Shown here: positions 25,967 through 33,698 of the stretch, piece after piece | Layout: each line of letters starts with the position of its first letter | Position numbering within the stretch: position 1 is the stretch's first letter | Source of the DNA: Neolewinella persica DSM 23188 | Lineage (GTDB): Bacteria; Bacteroidota; Bacteroidia; Chitinophagales; Saprospiraceae | Direction: 5' to 3' | Assembly (NCBI RefSeq): GCF_000373105.1 | Contig: NZ_KB890442.1 | Location: forward strand, 716-64,715 | DNA: 64,000 bases | Position numbers and translations under genes: made by a program | The notes under the pieces: generated by a model | What the model saw: the letters and a program-made list of their open reading frames with translations, nothing else | What the model was told of the DNA's origin: nothing | Databases searched by the model: none

Positions 25967-27556
25967 ATGCGCTATCTTCTTCCCCTGCTCCTGTTAACCC
26001 TCCTTTGCTCCTGCGGCCCCGCCCAAAATGGCGCCACGGATAAAGAACGTCCAAAGCCAAATATCCTCTTTATTATGTCGGATGATCACGCCCAACGCGC
26101 CATCTCCGCCTATACCGACGAACTGATCCAGACACCCAACCTGGACCGTATTGCTAACGAGGGGATGCTCTTCCGGAACAGTTTCGTCACCAACTCAATC
26201 TGCGCACCAAGCCGCGCTGCGATCATGACGGGGAAATACAGCCACCTCAATGGTAAGATTGATAACCTGAGCCCATTTAATCCCAACCAATGGACGTTCA
26301 CCGAAGAACTCCACGACGCGGGCTATCGTACTTCCCTGATCGGTAAACACCACCTGCAGGCGCTTCCACGCGGCTTTGATGAATTTCACGGACTGATCGG
26401 CCAGGGCAGCTACTACTCGCCCGTTTTTGTCCATAATGGTGACACCCTGGACGCCGTAGAGGGCTATACTTCCACGGTCATCACCGATTACGCCCTGGCG
26501 GAGTTGAAACACAGTGCAGCAGATACTTCCGGCCAACCCTTTTGCATGCTCTACTGGCACAAAGCCCCGCACCGCAACTGGATGCCGGATACTTCGGATC
26601 TACCCGGCCTGCTGGACAAAAAGTACCCCATACCGGCCAATCTCCGGGACGAATACAAAGGCCGCCGCGCCGCCGAGCACGCGGATATGCGCATCGCCGA
26701 CATGTTTACCAGTCATGACCTGAAGGTAACGGGCGACTACCAAAACCCTGACCCGGGGACCGGTGGTGCTGGCTTTATCACCAACCCTAATTTTGACCAG
26801 GTTAAAAACTTCGCCTACCAAATGAGCCGCCTGACCCCCGCCCAGCAAAAAGCCTGGGAACCCTTCCTGAAAAGGGTAGGGGAAGAATGGCTGGACGTAA
26901 AGGGAACCGACCGGGAGTTGGAGTGGCGCTACCAACGCTACATGCAGGATTACCTCGCCAGTGTGAAGTCTGTTGACGACAACGTCGGTCGCGTGCTGGA
27001 CTACCTGGACGAAAGCGGACTGGACGAAAACACCATCGTTATCTATACCTCCGATCAGGGGTTCTATCTCGGCGAGCATGGCTGGTACGACAAGCGCTTC
27101 ATGTACGAAGAAAGCCACCGGACACCACTGATGATCCGCTTCCCGGCGGCGGTAGCCGCCGGCTCCAGTACCGGTGAACTGGTGCTCAACATCGACCTCG
27201 GGTCAACGTTGCTGGACTACGCCGGGGTGACGCCTCCGGCCGACGTTCAGGGCCAATCGCTTCGCCCCATCCTGGAAGGCCGTAACCCGGAAGACTGGCG
27301 GGAGGACATCTACTACCGCTACTACCAACAAATGAACAGCTACCACCGTGTGGCCCGCCACGAAGGCGTCCGCGGTGATCGCTATAAACTGATCCACTTC
27401 ACCGAACCCGGCTTCGAAGGTTACGAACTTTATGATCTGGAAGAGGATCCTTCGGAAATGCATAACCGGATCGACGATCCGGAGTTAGAGGCGGTAAAAA
27501 CTAAGCTGATGGAACGATTGGGGGAGCAGCGGGTGGCGCTTAAGGTGGTGGATTAA
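25967..27556 (+). CDS. Lipoprotein sulfatase (S1 family)
   Basis: This formylglycine-dependent sulfatase hydrolyses sulfate esters on glycans. A lipoprotein signal (MRYLLPLLLLTLLCSC) anchors it in a membrane facing the periplasm or surface. The metal site opens with NILFIMSDDH (D39, D40), the C79-A-P-S-R motif carries the cysteine matured to formylglycine, followed by TGKYSHLNG; a C-terminal YTSDQGFYLGEHGWYDKRFMYEES gives further metal and substrate ligands. The substrate is uncertain; the layout resembles heparan/N-sulfoglucosamine or mucin-type S1 enzymes. No maturase (anSME) gene is nearby. The lipobox region is partly coded by a core of the dispersed GC-rich repeat (26009-26023). Confidence 0.9.
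   Translation: MRYLLPLLLLTLLCSCGPAQNGATDKERPKPNILFIMSDDHAQRAISAYTDELIQTPNLDRIANEGMLFRNSFVTNSICAPSRAAIMTGKYSHLNGKIDNLSPFNPNQWTFTEELHDAGYRTSLIGKHHLQALPRGFDEFHGLIGQGSYYSPVFVHNGDTLDAVEGYTSTVITDYALAELKHSAADTSGQPFCMLYWHKAPHRNWMPDTSDLPGLLDKKYPIPANLRDEYKGRRAAEHADMRIADMFTSHDLKVTGDYQNPDPGTGGAGFITNPNFDQVKNFAYQMSRLTPAQQKAWEPFLKRVGEEWLDVKGTDRELEWRYQRYMQDYLASVKSVDDNVGRVLDYLDESGLDENTIVIYTSDQGFYLGEHGWYDKRFMYEESHRTPLMIRFPAAVAAGSSTGELVLNIDLGSTLLDYAGVTPPADVQGQSLRPILEGRNPEDWREDIYYRYYQQMNSYHRVARHEGVRGDRYKLIHFTEPGFEGYELYDLEEDPSEMHNRIDDPELEAVKTKLMERLGEQRVALKVVD
26009..26023 (-). repeat. GC-rich repeat core inside the sulfatase signal region (copy 10)
   Basis: TCCTGCGGCCCCGCC codes for the residues just after the lipobox cysteine (CGPA). 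It matches only the core, so chance is possible. Confidence 0.4.
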
Positions 27557-27632
27557 CGAAAACGAGGGTTTTCCTTGATCTTCTGGATCTGCGGTCACCT
27601 CTCGCTATACAGGACGACCTTCCGGGCCTGTT

Positions 27633-28058
27633 TTACCCCGAAATAACCTGGCAAGTCAGCCGGCCCACACAAACCTGTTTCCCTTCCTCATTAGTGATCT
27701 CCGCCGCCCAAACCTGAACACGCCGTCCGATCCGAACCGGGGTGATACGCCCGAAGACCTTGCCTCCTTCGGATACGCCACGGAGGTGGCTGGCGTTGAT
27801 CTCAGTCCCGACGATATAGTCCTTGCCCGGATTCGGTACACAAAGCATCCCCGCAACGCTACCGAGAGTCTCGATCAGCACGCAGGAAACACCTCCGTGG
27901 AGCATCCGCATCGGTTGTACAGTTTTCTCGTTTACGAGCATTTCAGCGATCATGTAGTCGTCTCCAACTTCAATGAAATTGATGCCAAGGTGGGAGACGG
28001 CGGTGTTCTCGCTGCTGTTGTTGAGCCCTTCTAGGGTGGGGGAGGTCTTCCAGATCAA
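27633..28058 (-). CDS. PaaI/MenI-like hotdog-fold thioesterase
   Basis: The 141-aa protein is a hotdog-fold acyl-CoA thioesterase. Signature: MLHGGVSCVLIETLGSVAG with the catalytic acidic residue, EINASHLRGVSEGGKVFGRI and the final strand RRVQVWAAEITNEEGKQVCVGR. This group includes menaquinone-pathway DHNA-CoA thioesterase and phenylacetate PaaI; Bacteroidota use menaquinone, so MenI is plausible but the neighbours do not show it. The start at 28058 is supported by family length. It is downstream of an 8-bp tandem repeat and the pepT gene. Confidence 0.85.
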   Translation of the reverse strand: MIWKTSPTLEGLNNSSENTAVSHLGINFIEVGDDYMIAEMLVNEKTVQPMRMLHGGVSCVLIETLGSVAGMLCVPNPGKDYIVGTEINASHLRGVSEGGKVFGRITPVRIGRRVQVWAAEITNEEGKQVCVGRLTCQVISG

Positions 28059-28073
28059 TGAAATAGGTATTTT

Positions 28074-28105
28074 GGACTATTGGACTATTGGACTATTGGA
28101 CTATT
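28074..28105. repeat. 8-bp tandem repeat, four perfect copies
   Basis: GGACTATT is repeated four times without error between pepT and the thioesterase gene. A copy-number change would not affect a reading frame. Similar words recur in other spacers of this window. Confidence 0.92.
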
Positions 28106-28112
28106 GTGGAGC

Positions 28113-29348
28113 CTAGGATTTGACACTAGCAAGTCGGGCAATTTCGACCACAACTTTGGCCGCAGCCTCCATCTCCTCCAGGCTGGCCCATTCGTACTTG
28201 GAATGAAAGGCGTGCTCTCCCGCAAAAATGTTCGGGCAGGGTAGGCCCATGAAGCTTAGGCGGGAGCCATCGGTTCCTCCACGGATACTGTCTGGTTTGG
28301 GGGTGATGCCGACGTTGCTGATGGCCTTTTCGGCCAGTTGCATCACGTGCGGGTTCTCGTCCAGTACGTGCTTCATGTTACGATATTGCTCGGTGAATGT
28401 CACCTTGATGGTACTCTTAGGGTAACGCTCGCCAACCTCCACCGCGATGTCTTTGAGTACCTGGCCATTTTCCAACAATTTACCGTTGTCGAAGTCGCGG
28501 ATAATAAAGTCAATACGGGCAGATTCCGCTTTGGCTTCCATCTCGACGGGGTGAATAAAGCCTTCTTTACCTTCGGTGGTTTCCGGGCTGAGGCGGTCTT
28601 TTGGTAGTGCTGAGATGATGTCGGCAGCGATTTTGATGGCATTCTCCATATGCCCTTTGGCCATGCCCGGGTGGGCGCTGACGCCGGTGATGTCGATGCG
28701 GGCACCGTCGGCGCTGAAGGTTTCGTCTTGCAGTGAGCCGAACTCTTCTCCGTCGATGGTGTAGCCAAAATCAGCACCGAGTTTCTCCATGTCAACTGCG
28801 TTGACGCCCCGGCCGATCTCCTCGTCGGGCGTAAACAGAATACGTAGCTTTCCGTGAGCAATCGAAGGGGCCTTAACCATAGTGGCTACTGCCGTCATGA
28901 TGGCAGCTACACCGGATTTATTGTCGGCACCCAACAGTGTAGTGCCTGAGGCAGTGATGATGGTTTGACCGATGCATTGATCCAGCCCGGCGTGGTCGGC
29001 CATCCGGATGACGATGCTTTCGTCGTCGGGCAAGACGAGGTCCTGGCCCTGGTAATTTTTGTGGACCAGCGGTTTCACATCCTTACCGCTGGCATCCGGA
29101 CTGGTGTCCATGTGCGAGCAAAAACAGATGACGGGCGCGCCTTCGTGGCCCGGCGTTGCTGGCAGGGTGGCGTATACATAGCCGTGCTCATCCAGGTGAG
29201 CGTCCGATAAGCCTAGTTCAAGTAATTCTTCTGCCAGAATTTTTCCCAGGTCCTTTTGCTTCATCGTACTCGGTTGGGTGAGGGAGTGCGCGTCGGATTG
29301 GGTGTCTATTTTTACGTAGCGGAGGAAGCGGTCTAGTAAGGTGGTCAT
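28113..29348 (-). CDS. pepT: Peptidase T (M20B tripeptidase)
   Basis: This cytosolic dizinc aminopeptidase removes N-terminal residues from tripeptides. At 411 aa it has the family length. Metal and catalytic motifs: CFCSHMDTSPD (first His/Asp), LLGADNKSGVAAI (bridging Asp), FTPDEEIGRG (catalytic and metal Glu), YTIDGEEFGSL and the C-terminal NIFAGEHAFHSKYEW His. The dimerisation lid domain (about 210-320) is intact. Its start codon is followed upstream by an inverted repeat of the word TCTATTGGTCTA / TAGACCAATAG (29364-29406). It lies 54 bp before the thioesterase gene on the same strand. Confidence 0.95.
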   Translation of the reverse strand: MTTLLDRFLRYVKIDTQSDAHSLTQPSTMKQKDLGKILAEELLELGLSDAHLDEHGYVYATLPATPGHEGAPVICFCSHMDTSPDASGKDVKPLVHKNYQGQDLVLPDDESIVIRMADHAGLDQCIGQTIITASGTTLLGADNKSGVAAIMTAVATMVKAPSIAHGKLRILFTPDEEIGRGVNAVDMEKLGADFGYTIDGEEFGSLQDETFSADGARIDITGVSAHPGMAKGHMENAIKIAADIISALPKDRLSPETTEGKEGFIHPVEMEAKAESARIDFIIRDFDNGKLLENGQVLKDIAVEVGERYPKSTIKVTFTEQYRNMKHVLDENPHVMQLAEKAISNVGITPKPDSIRGGTDGSRLSFMGLPCPNIFAGEHAFHSKYEWASLEEMEAAAKVVVEIARLASVKS

Positions 29349-29363
29349 TTGGTCTTATTGTTT

Positions 29364-29406
29364 CTATTGGTCTACTGGGGCTAAAGAACTAATAGACCAA
29401 TAGACT
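29364..29406. repeat. Inverted word repeat upstream of pepT
   Basis: CTATTGGTCTA and TAGACCAATAG form an inverted pair about 17 bp apart just upstream of pepT. The same word AGACCAATAG is found again at about 33655-33690. Confidence 0.6.
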
Positions 29407-29415
29407 ATTTATTAA

Positions 29416-29434
29416 GGGCGCGGACGCAGGTGCA
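29416..29434 (+). repeat. GC-rich dispersed repeat, copy 11
   Basis: GGGCGCGGACGCAGGTGCA, in the spacer between pepT and the TPR gene. Confidence 0.85.
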
Positions 29435-29497
29435 AGGTAATGTTTTTTGGCCCGCGTTGTTCGCCTGTATTTTTGCTGGAAAAGGAAGGAAGCAATT

Positions 29498-29546
29498 TCT
29501 CACGGATGGCAGCCCAGAGAGAGGTATGGAGGGGGCACAGAGTAGC
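29498..29546 (+). repeat. 49-bp CACAGAG-type dispersed repeat, copy A
   Basis: This stretch aligns without gaps to 45268-45316 at roughly 80% identity (both start TCTCAC and contain GGAGGG.GCACAGAG). It lies in the pepT-TPR spacer; the other copy is between trpA and miaA. Confidence 0.7.
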
Positions 29547-29730
29547 TAATGTTTCCTGGTTTTAGCCTGGCGCTCTCGTCCTTATGATTGAATGGGTTTT
29601 GTAGTAGCGTCCTTAAAGAAAGTATAGCACTTAAGTAGCAAAGGACAGACGCCAACAAACTACTTTGTCGTTTAAAATAGACGTGTTTTTGCGTACCAAC
29701 ACGCTTGTGGGAACATGCTTTTAGATCGTT

Positions 29731-29757
29731 TTGCCTGAGGCTAAAAGTCTATATTTG
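29731..29757 (+). promoter_or_regulatory. Bacteroidota-type promoter for the TPR gene
   Basis: TATATTTG at 29750-29757 is a full match to the TAnnTTTG box, with TTG at 29731-29733 as the upstream element (16-bp gap). The ATG is about 40 bp further on, which fits a short leader. Confidence 0.6.
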
Positions 29758-29797
29758 TCGTTATCCTTTCCCCTTAAACTTGGAAATACCCTTACTG

Positions 29798-30877
29798 ATG
29801 AAATGCATCAACTTAATGTTCCTGCTATTGCTGGGAACCAGCTTACTTTCTGCTCAATCGACTGCTGATAAGGAGAAAGCCATGGAGCTTGGTCGCCTGG
29901 CAATCACCAAAATGGAGAATGGGGATATCCAGGAGTCATTGGACCTGCTGAAGCAGGCTGCTGAGCTGGATCCCGAGAACACCATCTATCCCTACGAAAC
30001 AGCTTACGCACATTATTTAGGCCAGGACCTCCAGGCGGCCATCAAAGTCGCAAAGAAGCTGGTGAAAAAGCCGGGTGCCGGCAAGCAGGTATTCAGCCTG
30101 CTCGGTAATTCCTATGATTTAGCAGGTAACCAAAAGAAGGCCGAAAAGTATTATAAAGCGGGCATCAATGCTTACCCCGAATCCGGCATATTCTACGTGG
30201 AGCTGGGCATTCTGGAAGGTCGCCGCGAGAACTGGGACCAGGCTGCAGCCTATTGGGAGCAGGGCATCCTAACGGAACCAAACTACTCTTCCAATTACTT
30301 CCATCTGGCAAATCTCTATGCCAGGACCAATGAGCACATCTGGACCGTTCTGTTCGGCGAAATTTTTATGAACCTGGAGCGAAGTACGGCTCGTACGGAG
30401 GCCATGAGCGAAACGATTTATATTGCTTACCGTAATGCCATTGATCTTCAGGGAGATTCGGCCAGGGTCAACTTTGCCCGAAATATGACATTGTCCGTAG
30501 ATGACCTCATGGACTTCAAACTTCCGGCTCCAATGGCTTTTGGCCTGGGCATGACTTTTGGAACCACTGCGGTTACTGGCCAAACGGAAGTCAACAGCAC
30601 CACGCTCAATGCTATCCGTACCAGCTTTCTGGAATTTTGGGCAGATAACGATCACGGTACCACCTATCCAAATGTTCTGATTGAGTACCAGCAAAAAGTT
30701 AAAGAGCTTGGTTACCTGGAAGCTTACAACAACTGGCTGTTTAGCCAGGGTGACCCCGTCGGTTGGGAGTTTTGGGTTGATGCGCACCACGACGAGTTTA
30801 ACGACTTCCTTGAATGGTATACCGACAACCAGTTGGAAATACCAATGGATAGGGCTTTGGTACGACGCAGTTTCTAA
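29798..30877 (+). CDS. Secreted TPR-repeat protein
   Basis: The ATG at 29798 opens a signal peptide (MKCINLMFLLLLGTSLLSAQ); the longer frame from 29705 crosses the promoter and is not used. About 359 aa remain. Residues 25-200 form at least four TPR units (for example GDIQESLDLLKQAAELDPEN, then GNQKKAEKYYKAGINAYPES, then ENWDQAAAYWEQGILTEPNY). The C-terminal 150 residues are less repetitive and end in EIPMDRALVRRSF. TPRs bind protein partners; none can be named. It has its own promoter and no obvious operon partner. Confidence 0.8.
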   Translation: MKCINLMFLLLLGTSLLSAQSTADKEKAMELGRLAITKMENGDIQESLDLLKQAAELDPENTIYPYETAYAHYLGQDLQAAIKVAKKLVKKPGAGKQVFSLLGNSYDLAGNQKKAEKYYKAGINAYPESGIFYVELGILEGRRENWDQAAAYWEQGILTEPNYSSNYFHLANLYARTNEHIWTVLFGEIFMNLERSTARTEAMSETIYIAYRNAIDLQGDSARVNFARNMTLSVDDLMDFKLPAPMAFGLGMTFGTTAVTGQTEVNSTTLNAIRTSFLEFWADNDHGTTYPNVLIEYQQKVKELGYLEAYNNWLFSQGDPVGWEFWVDAHHDEFNDFLEWYTDNQLEIPMDRALVRRSF

Positions 30878-31112
30878 GTGAATGAGTGAATTAGCAAATG
30901 GGGGAATAGCTACCGCCAGTACCATTCGTTGTCCTTCGGGTACTCACTGCAGCGAAAACAGAACGAAGTGTAGCGGGAGCGAGTAGCGAGGTTGTAACCA
31001 ACGGGCGCTCATTCATCAATTCTCTTATTCATTCACCGACGACCAAGCGCAGCGTAGTGAGTGGAAACAGCGGCAGCCACTCACTAATTCTTCAACTCAC
31101 CCACTCACCAAC
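30878..31112. other. Spacer of simple word repeats
   Basis: No gene is seen. The ends are rich in the words GTGAATGAGTGAA and CACTCACCAACTC-type repeats (for example TTATTCATTCACC and CACCCACTCACC). The middle (30940-31010) is GC-richer with no clear hairpin. Confidence 0.6.
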
Positions 31113-31145
31113 AAAAAACCCGGCCCCAACAAAGTTGGAACCGGG
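31113..31145 (-). terminator. Rho-independent terminator behind tRNA-Leu(CAG)
   Basis: On the minus strand CCCGG..CCAAC-TTT-GTTGG..CCGGG forms a strong hairpin followed by TTTTTT. It ends the tRNA transcript. Confidence 0.85.
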
Positions 31146-31169
31146 CCATTGCATCTCTTAGGAAGATAG

Positions 31170-31251
31170 TGCCGAAGGGGGGAGTCGAACCCCCACGCAT
31201 TGCTGCACACGCCTCTGAAACGTGCGTGTCTACCAATTCCACCACTTCGGC
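31170..31251 (-). tRNA. tRNA-Leu (anticodon CAG)
   Basis: The minus strand folds as an 82-nt class II tRNA: acceptor GCCGAAG/CTTCGGC with discriminator A, D arm with GAATTGGTAGA, anticodon stem CACGT/GCGTG with loop TTCAGAG (anticodon CAG), a variable arm, and T arm GGGGG-TTCGACT-CCCCC. CCA is not encoded, as usual in this phylum. Confidence 0.95.
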
Positions 31252-31518
31252 AAGGTAGACATTAAGTGTTTTGGTGCTGGAGAACCAGGGTAAAACGCTT
31301 AAGTTGAAGACCGAAAACAACCGTTGTGTTTTCGTGGGCCGCAAAGGTAATGCGGCCACTCAAATTTCCAAGCAGTAAGGAAACTTTTTTTGCCAGGTTC
31401 AGTACTTTGCTTGCACAAGGCACTGCCCACTAGCGGGCAATTATTATGCCGCCTGGAACTTCTTGCTAAAAATGTAGCCAAAGGCCCATTTGAAGTAAGA
31501 AATTCCAGGTGACTTCAG

Positions 31519-31600
31519 TACCCCCGGGGGGAATCGAACCCCCACTCCTCTCGGAACTGGATTTTGAATCCAGCGCGTCTACCAATTCCGCCACAAGGGC
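31519..31600 (-). tRNA. tRNA-Leu (anticodon CAA)
   Basis: An 82-nt class II tRNA on the minus strand. The anticodon stem is CTGGA/TCCAG with loop TTCAAAA (anticodon CAA), the D arm carries GAATTGGTAGA and the T arm is GGGGG-TTCGATT-CCCCC. The acceptor stem GCCCTTG/CGGGGGT needs three G-U pairs, unusual but acceptable. CCA is not encoded. It lies 267 bp from the tRNA-Leu(CAG) gene. Confidence 0.92.
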
Positions 31601-31776
31601 ATGGTACTAAAGTTTCAGTTTGAAAAGGCGTAAGCCCAACTAAAGATACTGGTCCGGAAGGATCTGTATCCGCTGCTTGCAACCTACCAGCGGAAGGATA
31701 AGTTGCAGGTTTTCTCTCTGAAGCGGGGCAAAGGTAATCATGTCTGGGAAATTGACAAGAATATTTTTTGAGTTGT

Positions 31777-31984
31777 CCGGTGAACGCGATTTGCAATCGC
31801 GATTGGACTCAAGGCGCTATGAGCCGAAGGGCAGCAGACCATCGAGTTTTGGAGTCGTCCCACAGTCTGGAGAACGAGGAGGCTTGAAAATTGGCTAATT
31901 CATAACAAGACATCCTCAAAGCTTAATGTCCTTACGGCTCATAGCGCCTTAAGTCCAGTAGCAATTACAAATTGCAGTCACCAG
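31777..31984. mobile_element. MITE-like element with 50-bp imperfect inverted ends
   Basis: 31777-31826 and 31935-31984 are inverted copies of each other with 41 of 50 bases identical, including the exact inner 16 bases AAGGCGCTATGAGCCG. The interior of about 108 bp has no reading frame. It sits between tRNA-Leu(CAA) and the end of rimO. No target-site duplication could be confirmed. Confidence 0.6.
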
Positions 31985-31990
31985 CGAACG

Positions 31991-33301
31991 TTACGCCACC
32001 GGCACTCCCTCCAAATCATACTCCGTAGCAGCATTAACCTTCACCTTAATCATATCACCGGTACGCAGGTAAATGTCTTTGGCGGGAATGAGTACTTCGT
32101 TGTCAACCTCCGGGCTGTCGAATTCGGTACGACCAACGTACACGTCGTTGTCCTTACGGTCAATGATGACCCGCAGGGTCTCGCCGACCCGGGCTTCGTT
32201 CAGCTCCAGGCTGATCTCCTGCTGGATGGCCATCAGGCGGTTAGCACGGTCTACTTTGACTTCGGCCGGTACGTCGTCCGGGTAATCGTGGGCAATGGTG
32301 TCTTCTTCGTGGCTGTACTGGAATACGCCAAGCCGCTCAAAACGCATCGTTTTGACGAATTCGCAAAGTTCTTCAAACTCCTCTTCGGTTTCTCCCGGGT
32401 GACCGACAAGGAAGGTAGTTCGGATGGCGATGCCCGGCACAGTCTTGCGGGCGTAAGCGATCACGTCTTCGGTTTCCTTGCGGGTGATCTGGCGGCGCAT
32501 CCGCTTCAATACGGCATCACTGGCGTGCTGCAGCGGAATGTCGAGGTAGTTACACACCTTTGGTTGTGCGGCCATCACGTCGAAGATGTTGCGGGGAAAC
32601 TTGCTCGGGTAGGCGTAGTGGAGGCGAATCCATTGCAGACCTTCGACGGCGCAGAGCGCGTCGAGCAGCTCGGGAAGCGCGCGTTTTTTATAAATGTCGA
32701 GACCATAATAGGTCAGCTCCTGGGCAATGAGCATGAGCTCCTTTACACCGTTGCGGACCAGGTGCTCGGCCGAAGCAACAAGTTCCTCGATGGGGCGGCT
32801 GACGTGGTCTCCGCGCATCAGCGGAATGGCACAAAAGGAGCACGTACGGTTACAGCCTTCGCTGATCTTGAGGTAGGCGTAGTGGGCAGGCGTGGTGATA
32901 AAACGTTCACCGATCAACTCGTGCTTATAGTCGGCTTCGAGGCGGTTCAGCAGGCCGGGAAGTTCCATAGTGCCAAAAAAGGCATCGACCTCGGGAATAC
33001 CCTCTTCAAGGTTGTCCTTGTAGCGCTGGCTGAGACAGCCGGTTACGTACAGTTTGTCGATTTGACCCTTGTTCTTCTTATCTGCGTAGGTAAGGATGGT
33101 ATTGATACTTTCCTCTTTCGCCAGGTCGATGAAGCCACAGGTATTGATAATGACGACGTTGGCATCCTCTTTACCATCGTGGTCTACCTCAAAATCATTA
33201 GCCATCAGCTGGGTGATGATGTTCTCCGAATCCACCAGATTCTTAGAACAGCCCATGGTGATGACGTTGACTTTGTCTTGCCGTAACGTTTTAGTTTTCA
33301 T
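31991..33301 (-). CDS. rimO: Ribosomal protein S12 methylthiotransferase RimO
   Basis: This radical-SAM enzyme adds a methylthio group to the conserved aspartate of ribosomal protein uS12. The N-terminal UPF0004 domain has three cysteines for one cluster (C18 in VITMGCSKN, C55 in NTCGFID, C89 in VTGCLSQRY); the radical-SAM motif is C150-x3-C154-x2-C157 in SEGCNRTCSFCAIPLMRG; a TRAM domain closes the protein (RVIIDRKDNDVYVGRTEFDSPEVDNEV). MGCSKN and the TRAM domain separate it from MiaB. At 436 aa it is typical. It is monocistronic and bounded by inverted-repeat elements on both sides. Confidence 0.96.
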   Translation of the reverse strand: MKTKTLRQDKVNVITMGCSKNLVDSENIITQLMANDFEVDHDGKEDANVVIINTCGFIDLAKEESINTILTYADKKNKGQIDKLYVTGCLSQRYKDNLEEGIPEVDAFFGTMELPGLLNRLEADYKHELIGERFITTPAHYAYLKISEGCNRTCSFCAIPLMRGDHVSRPIEELVASAEHLVRNGVKELMLIAQELTYYGLDIYKKRALPELLDALCAVEGLQWIRLHYAYPSKFPRNIFDVMAAQPKVCNYLDIPLQHASDAVLKRMRRQITRKETEDVIAYARKTVPGIAIRTTFLVGHPGETEEEFEELCEFVKTMRFERLGVFQYSHEEDTIAHDYPDDVPAEVKVDRANRLMAIQQEISLELNEARVGETLRVIIDRKDNDVYVGRTEFDSPEVDNEVLIPAKDIYLRTGDMIKVKVNAATEYDLEGVPVA

Positions 33302-33335
33302 GCGTTTTCGCTTTCAGCGCGCAAAGGTACGGCTT

Positions 33336-33497
33336 TGGTAGAGGGCTTGTAGCCCGGCATTCTTGGAATTGCCTGATTTTTCACTCAGGCCGGGCGAAAA
33401 ACCCTCCCGGAACCCAATGCTTGTTGTCTTTGTCTGGGCAACACCGAGCAAAATCGTTCCACTTCCTTGCTCGAATTGGGCTACAAGCCCTCTACCA
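33336..33497. mobile_element. Inverted-repeat element with 20-bp perfect ends
   Basis: TGGTAGAGGGCTTGTAGCCC (33336-33355) is the exact reverse complement of 33478-33497. The 122-bp interior has no gene but holds another dyad around CAGGCCGGGC. It sits upstream of rimO, 35 bp before its start codon. Target duplications are not visible. Confidence 0.65.
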
Positions 33498-33501
33498 TTC
33501 C

Positions 33502-33520
33502 TTGCACCCGCGGCCGCGCC
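33502..33520 (-). repeat. GC-rich dispersed repeat, copy 12
   Basis: TTGCACCCGCGGCCGCGCC, five bases after the inverted-repeat element and paired in inverted orientation with copy 13. Confidence 0.85.
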
Positions 33521-33571
33521 TGATTAGTATCGTCGTCACAAAGTCAGGCAGTCAGATCATAAGATATCTTT

Positions 33572-33590
33572 GGGCGGGGCCGCAGGTACA
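33572..33590 (+). repeat. GC-rich dispersed repeat, copy 13
   Basis: GGGCGGGGCCGCAGGTACA, in inverted orientation to copy 12, 51 bp away. Confidence 0.85.
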
Positions 33591-33639
33591 AAAACCAGTA
33601 GAAAAGCAAGGTTTTACGGCAATGGTCTTCGCCTTTTTA

Positions 33640-33698
33640 CCAACTAACCAACAGACCAATAGCACCACAAGACCAATAGCAGCAACAAGCCAATAGCA
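33640..33698. repeat. Imperfect tandem repeat around ACCAATAGCA
   Basis: Three units of 16-18 bp containing CAGACCAATAGCA, AAGACCAATAGCA and AAGCCAATAGCA follow each other up to the stop codon of the aspartyl protease gene. Confidence 0.75.

Noticed and set aside
32288-33286. 332-codon open frame antisense to rimO
   Set aside because: rimO shows all catalytic motifs in the opposite frame; the antisense product is a shadow of GC-biased codons.
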